This document shows, piece by piece, positions 63,146 to 64,000 of a DNA stretch of 64,000 nt; positions within the stretch are counted from its first letter, which is position 1; every line of letters begins with the position of its first letter. The stretch spans positions 248,001-312,000 of the forward strand of contig CAWHRE010000010.1 of assembly GCA_963831705.1 (NCBI GenBank), given 5' to 3'. The notes beneath the pieces were generated by a model. It was not told the DNA's origin. It was given only the letters and a program-made list of their open reading frames with translations, and ran no database searches. Both the position numbers and the translations under genes were made by a program. This stretch comes from DASQPR01 sp963831705 (GTDB taxonomy: Bacteria > Actinomycetota > Actinomycetes > Mycobacteriales > Micromonosporaceae).

Positions 63146-63795
63146 GCGCTCAGTCTCGCACTATCGGGTTTGTCCGCTTTAGTGGCGGCGCTCGTCGCGT
63201 GCGTTCCGTCACGATGACGGCCCAGAAGTTCCAGCAGCAGAGCCAGGACAACGCCACAGGTAAGCGCGGTGTCAGCGGTGTTGAAGATCGCGAAATGGCT
63301 TCCGTCGCTGCTGAAGAGGCTGATGAAGTCCACCACGTGTCCCCGCATGGGACCGGGTGCCCGGAACAGCCGATCGCTCAGGTTGCCCAGAGCACCGCCG
63401 AGCACGAGACCGAACGAGACGGCCCAGGCCACTGACCGGAGCGTACGGGAGAGGGCGGCGATTGCCGCGATCACCGCGATCGTGATCAGCGGGAAGATCC
63501 ACGTGATCCCGGTGCCGAAACTGAAAGCGGCACCCGGATTCCGGATGTAGTTCAGGTAGACCGCGCCACCGAGCCAGCGCACCGGCTCGCCTTCGCGCAG
63601 GTGCTGCACCACGAGCTGCTTTGCGATCAGATCGATGATCAGAGCGACCAGCGCCACCGCGATCATGATGATCACCGCGCGCCGTACGGACCCGGTCGGA
63701 GAAGCCTCGCCAGACGCGGATTCACCGGACTGAACGGAACTGTCCGGTGAATCCGCGCTCGACTGCTCGGCCGGTTGCTCAGCCACTTCGGTCAC
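63142..63795 (-). CDS. lspA: lipoprotein signal peptidase (signal peptidase II)
   Basis: Cleaves the signal peptide of diacylglyceryl-prolipoproteins made by Lgt. 217 residues with an acidic/Ser-rich N-terminal extension (1-38), four membrane segments and the aspartyl-protease motifs: YIRNPGAAFSF, GGALGNLSDR (catalytic Asp) and FAIFNTADTAL (catalytic Asp). The GTG at 63795 has AAAGGA 6 nt upstream. Works in the same pathway as lgt at 26-27 kb and on the lipoproteins encoded in the window. Confidence 0.95.
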   Translation of the reverse strand: MTEVAEQPAEQSSADSPDSSVQSGESASGEASPTGSVRRAVIIMIAVALVALIIDLIAKQLVVQHLREGEPVRWLGGAVYLNYIRNPGAAFSFGTGITWIFPLITIAVIAAIAALSRTLRSVAWAVSFGLVLGGALGNLSDRLFRAPGPMRGHVVDFISLFSSDGSHFAIFNTADTALTCGVVLALLLELLGRHRDGTHATSAATKADKPDSARLSA

Positions 63796-63838
63796 CGTGA
63801 TTCCTTTCGCGGGCACCGGGGCGGCCGTGTTCGACCGA

Positions 63839-64000
63839 TTACCGACGCTCTTCCAGCTGTTTGCACGTCACGCAGAGGGTAGCCGACGGGAAGGCGGCGA
63901 GCCGCTCGACCGGAATCGGATTGCCACAACGCTCGCACCAGCCGTAGTGCCCTTCATCGAGGCGTTCCAGCGCACGCTCGACCTGAGTGACGCGTTCGAG
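63839..64000 (-). CDS. DksA/TraR C4-type zinc finger protein (5' truncated by window edge)
   Basis: The last 53 residues of a DksA/TraR-family protein: an acidic helix LERVTQVERALERLDEG, then the zinc finger YGWCERCGNPIPVERL...ATLCVTCKQLEERR with four Cys ligands. Such proteins bind the RNA polymerase secondary channel or act as general regulators. The start is off the right edge. A TraR-type gene upstream of lspA is usual in Actinobacteria. Confidence 0.9.
   Translation of the reverse strand, partial: LERVTQVERALERLDEGHYGWCERCGNPIPVERLAAFPSATLCVTCKQLEERR

Overview
The window is chromosomal DNA of a high-GC actinobacterium. The evidence is the G/C-rich third codon positions, the many GTG starts, ATGA/GTGA overlaps between neighbouring genes, and families that are essentially actinobacterial: TIGR02234 Trp-operon membrane protein, DUF5709, DUF2567, TIGR03085, a YczR/YczE pair, and a HisA of the PriA (HisA/TrpF) type. 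The genus cannot be named from this sequence. The backbone matches the actinobacterial lspA-rluD-dnaE / hisDCBHA / hisI-trpE / lgt-gltBD-pyk-tesB region, interspersed with accessory genes.

Layout, left to right. 1-1.2 kb: 3'-truncated zwf (-). 1.4-9.4 kb: an MFS transporter with a triple palindromic operator, a VKOR/thioredoxin-like disulfide pair, thioesterase/HxlR divergent genes, a Bcp peroxiredoxin, a YtrA-type GntR regulator with a two-gene ABC exporter, and an L,D-transpeptidase. 9.4-12.9 kb: a four-gene zinc/manganese uptake operon (-). 13-16.2 kb: small secreted and accessory genes. 16.3-24.7 kb: gltB-gltD-pyk-tesB operon (-). 24.9-27.3 kb: lgt plus an FAD monooxygenase (-). 27.5-30.4 kb: trpC-trpB-trpA (+), facing hisI-trpE-TIGR02234 and DUF5709 (-, 30.4-33.4 kb). 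Read leftwards on the minus strand this is the ancestral order hisI-trpE-(TIGR02234)-[trpCBA]-lgt-gltBD-pyk-tesB, with the trpCBA block flipped in place. 33.6-49.6 kb: accessory region holding secreted proteins, an SDR, a TetR-linked ABC exporter whose permease carries a frameshift, a two-component system, FadD, YczR/YczE, a GH20 hexosaminidase, DedA and a frameshifted FBP-domain gene. 49.6-54.9 kb: hisD-C-B-(51-aa membrane protein)-H-(110-aa membrane protein)-A-ridA (-), with no hisF. 55-64 kb: a LON-domain gene (+), then DUF2567, dnaE, a ParA-like ATPase, a membrane protein, rluD, lspA and a 5'-truncated DksA/TraR zinc-finger gene (-).

The most unusual content is non-coding. Family A is a dispersed inverted-repeat element with arm AGTTGATCCTGGAGTT and its reverse complement. 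It occurs eight times, almost always at gene 3' ends. In hisH, a histidine kinase gene and a dedA gene its arm is translated, giving the common C-terminal tail VDPGV(G/S) plus a stop codon; it also supplies the hxlR stop codon. Family B is an 82-bp near-palindromic element present twice in opposite orientation, each copy 26-28 bp from a family A copy. Many first genes of transcription units have a TANNNT-like -10 element 6-7 nt before the start codon, which points to widespread leaderless transcripts. Bidirectional perfect-stem hairpins separate convergent genes. No tRNA, rRNA, CRISPR array, transposase or phage gene was recognised.
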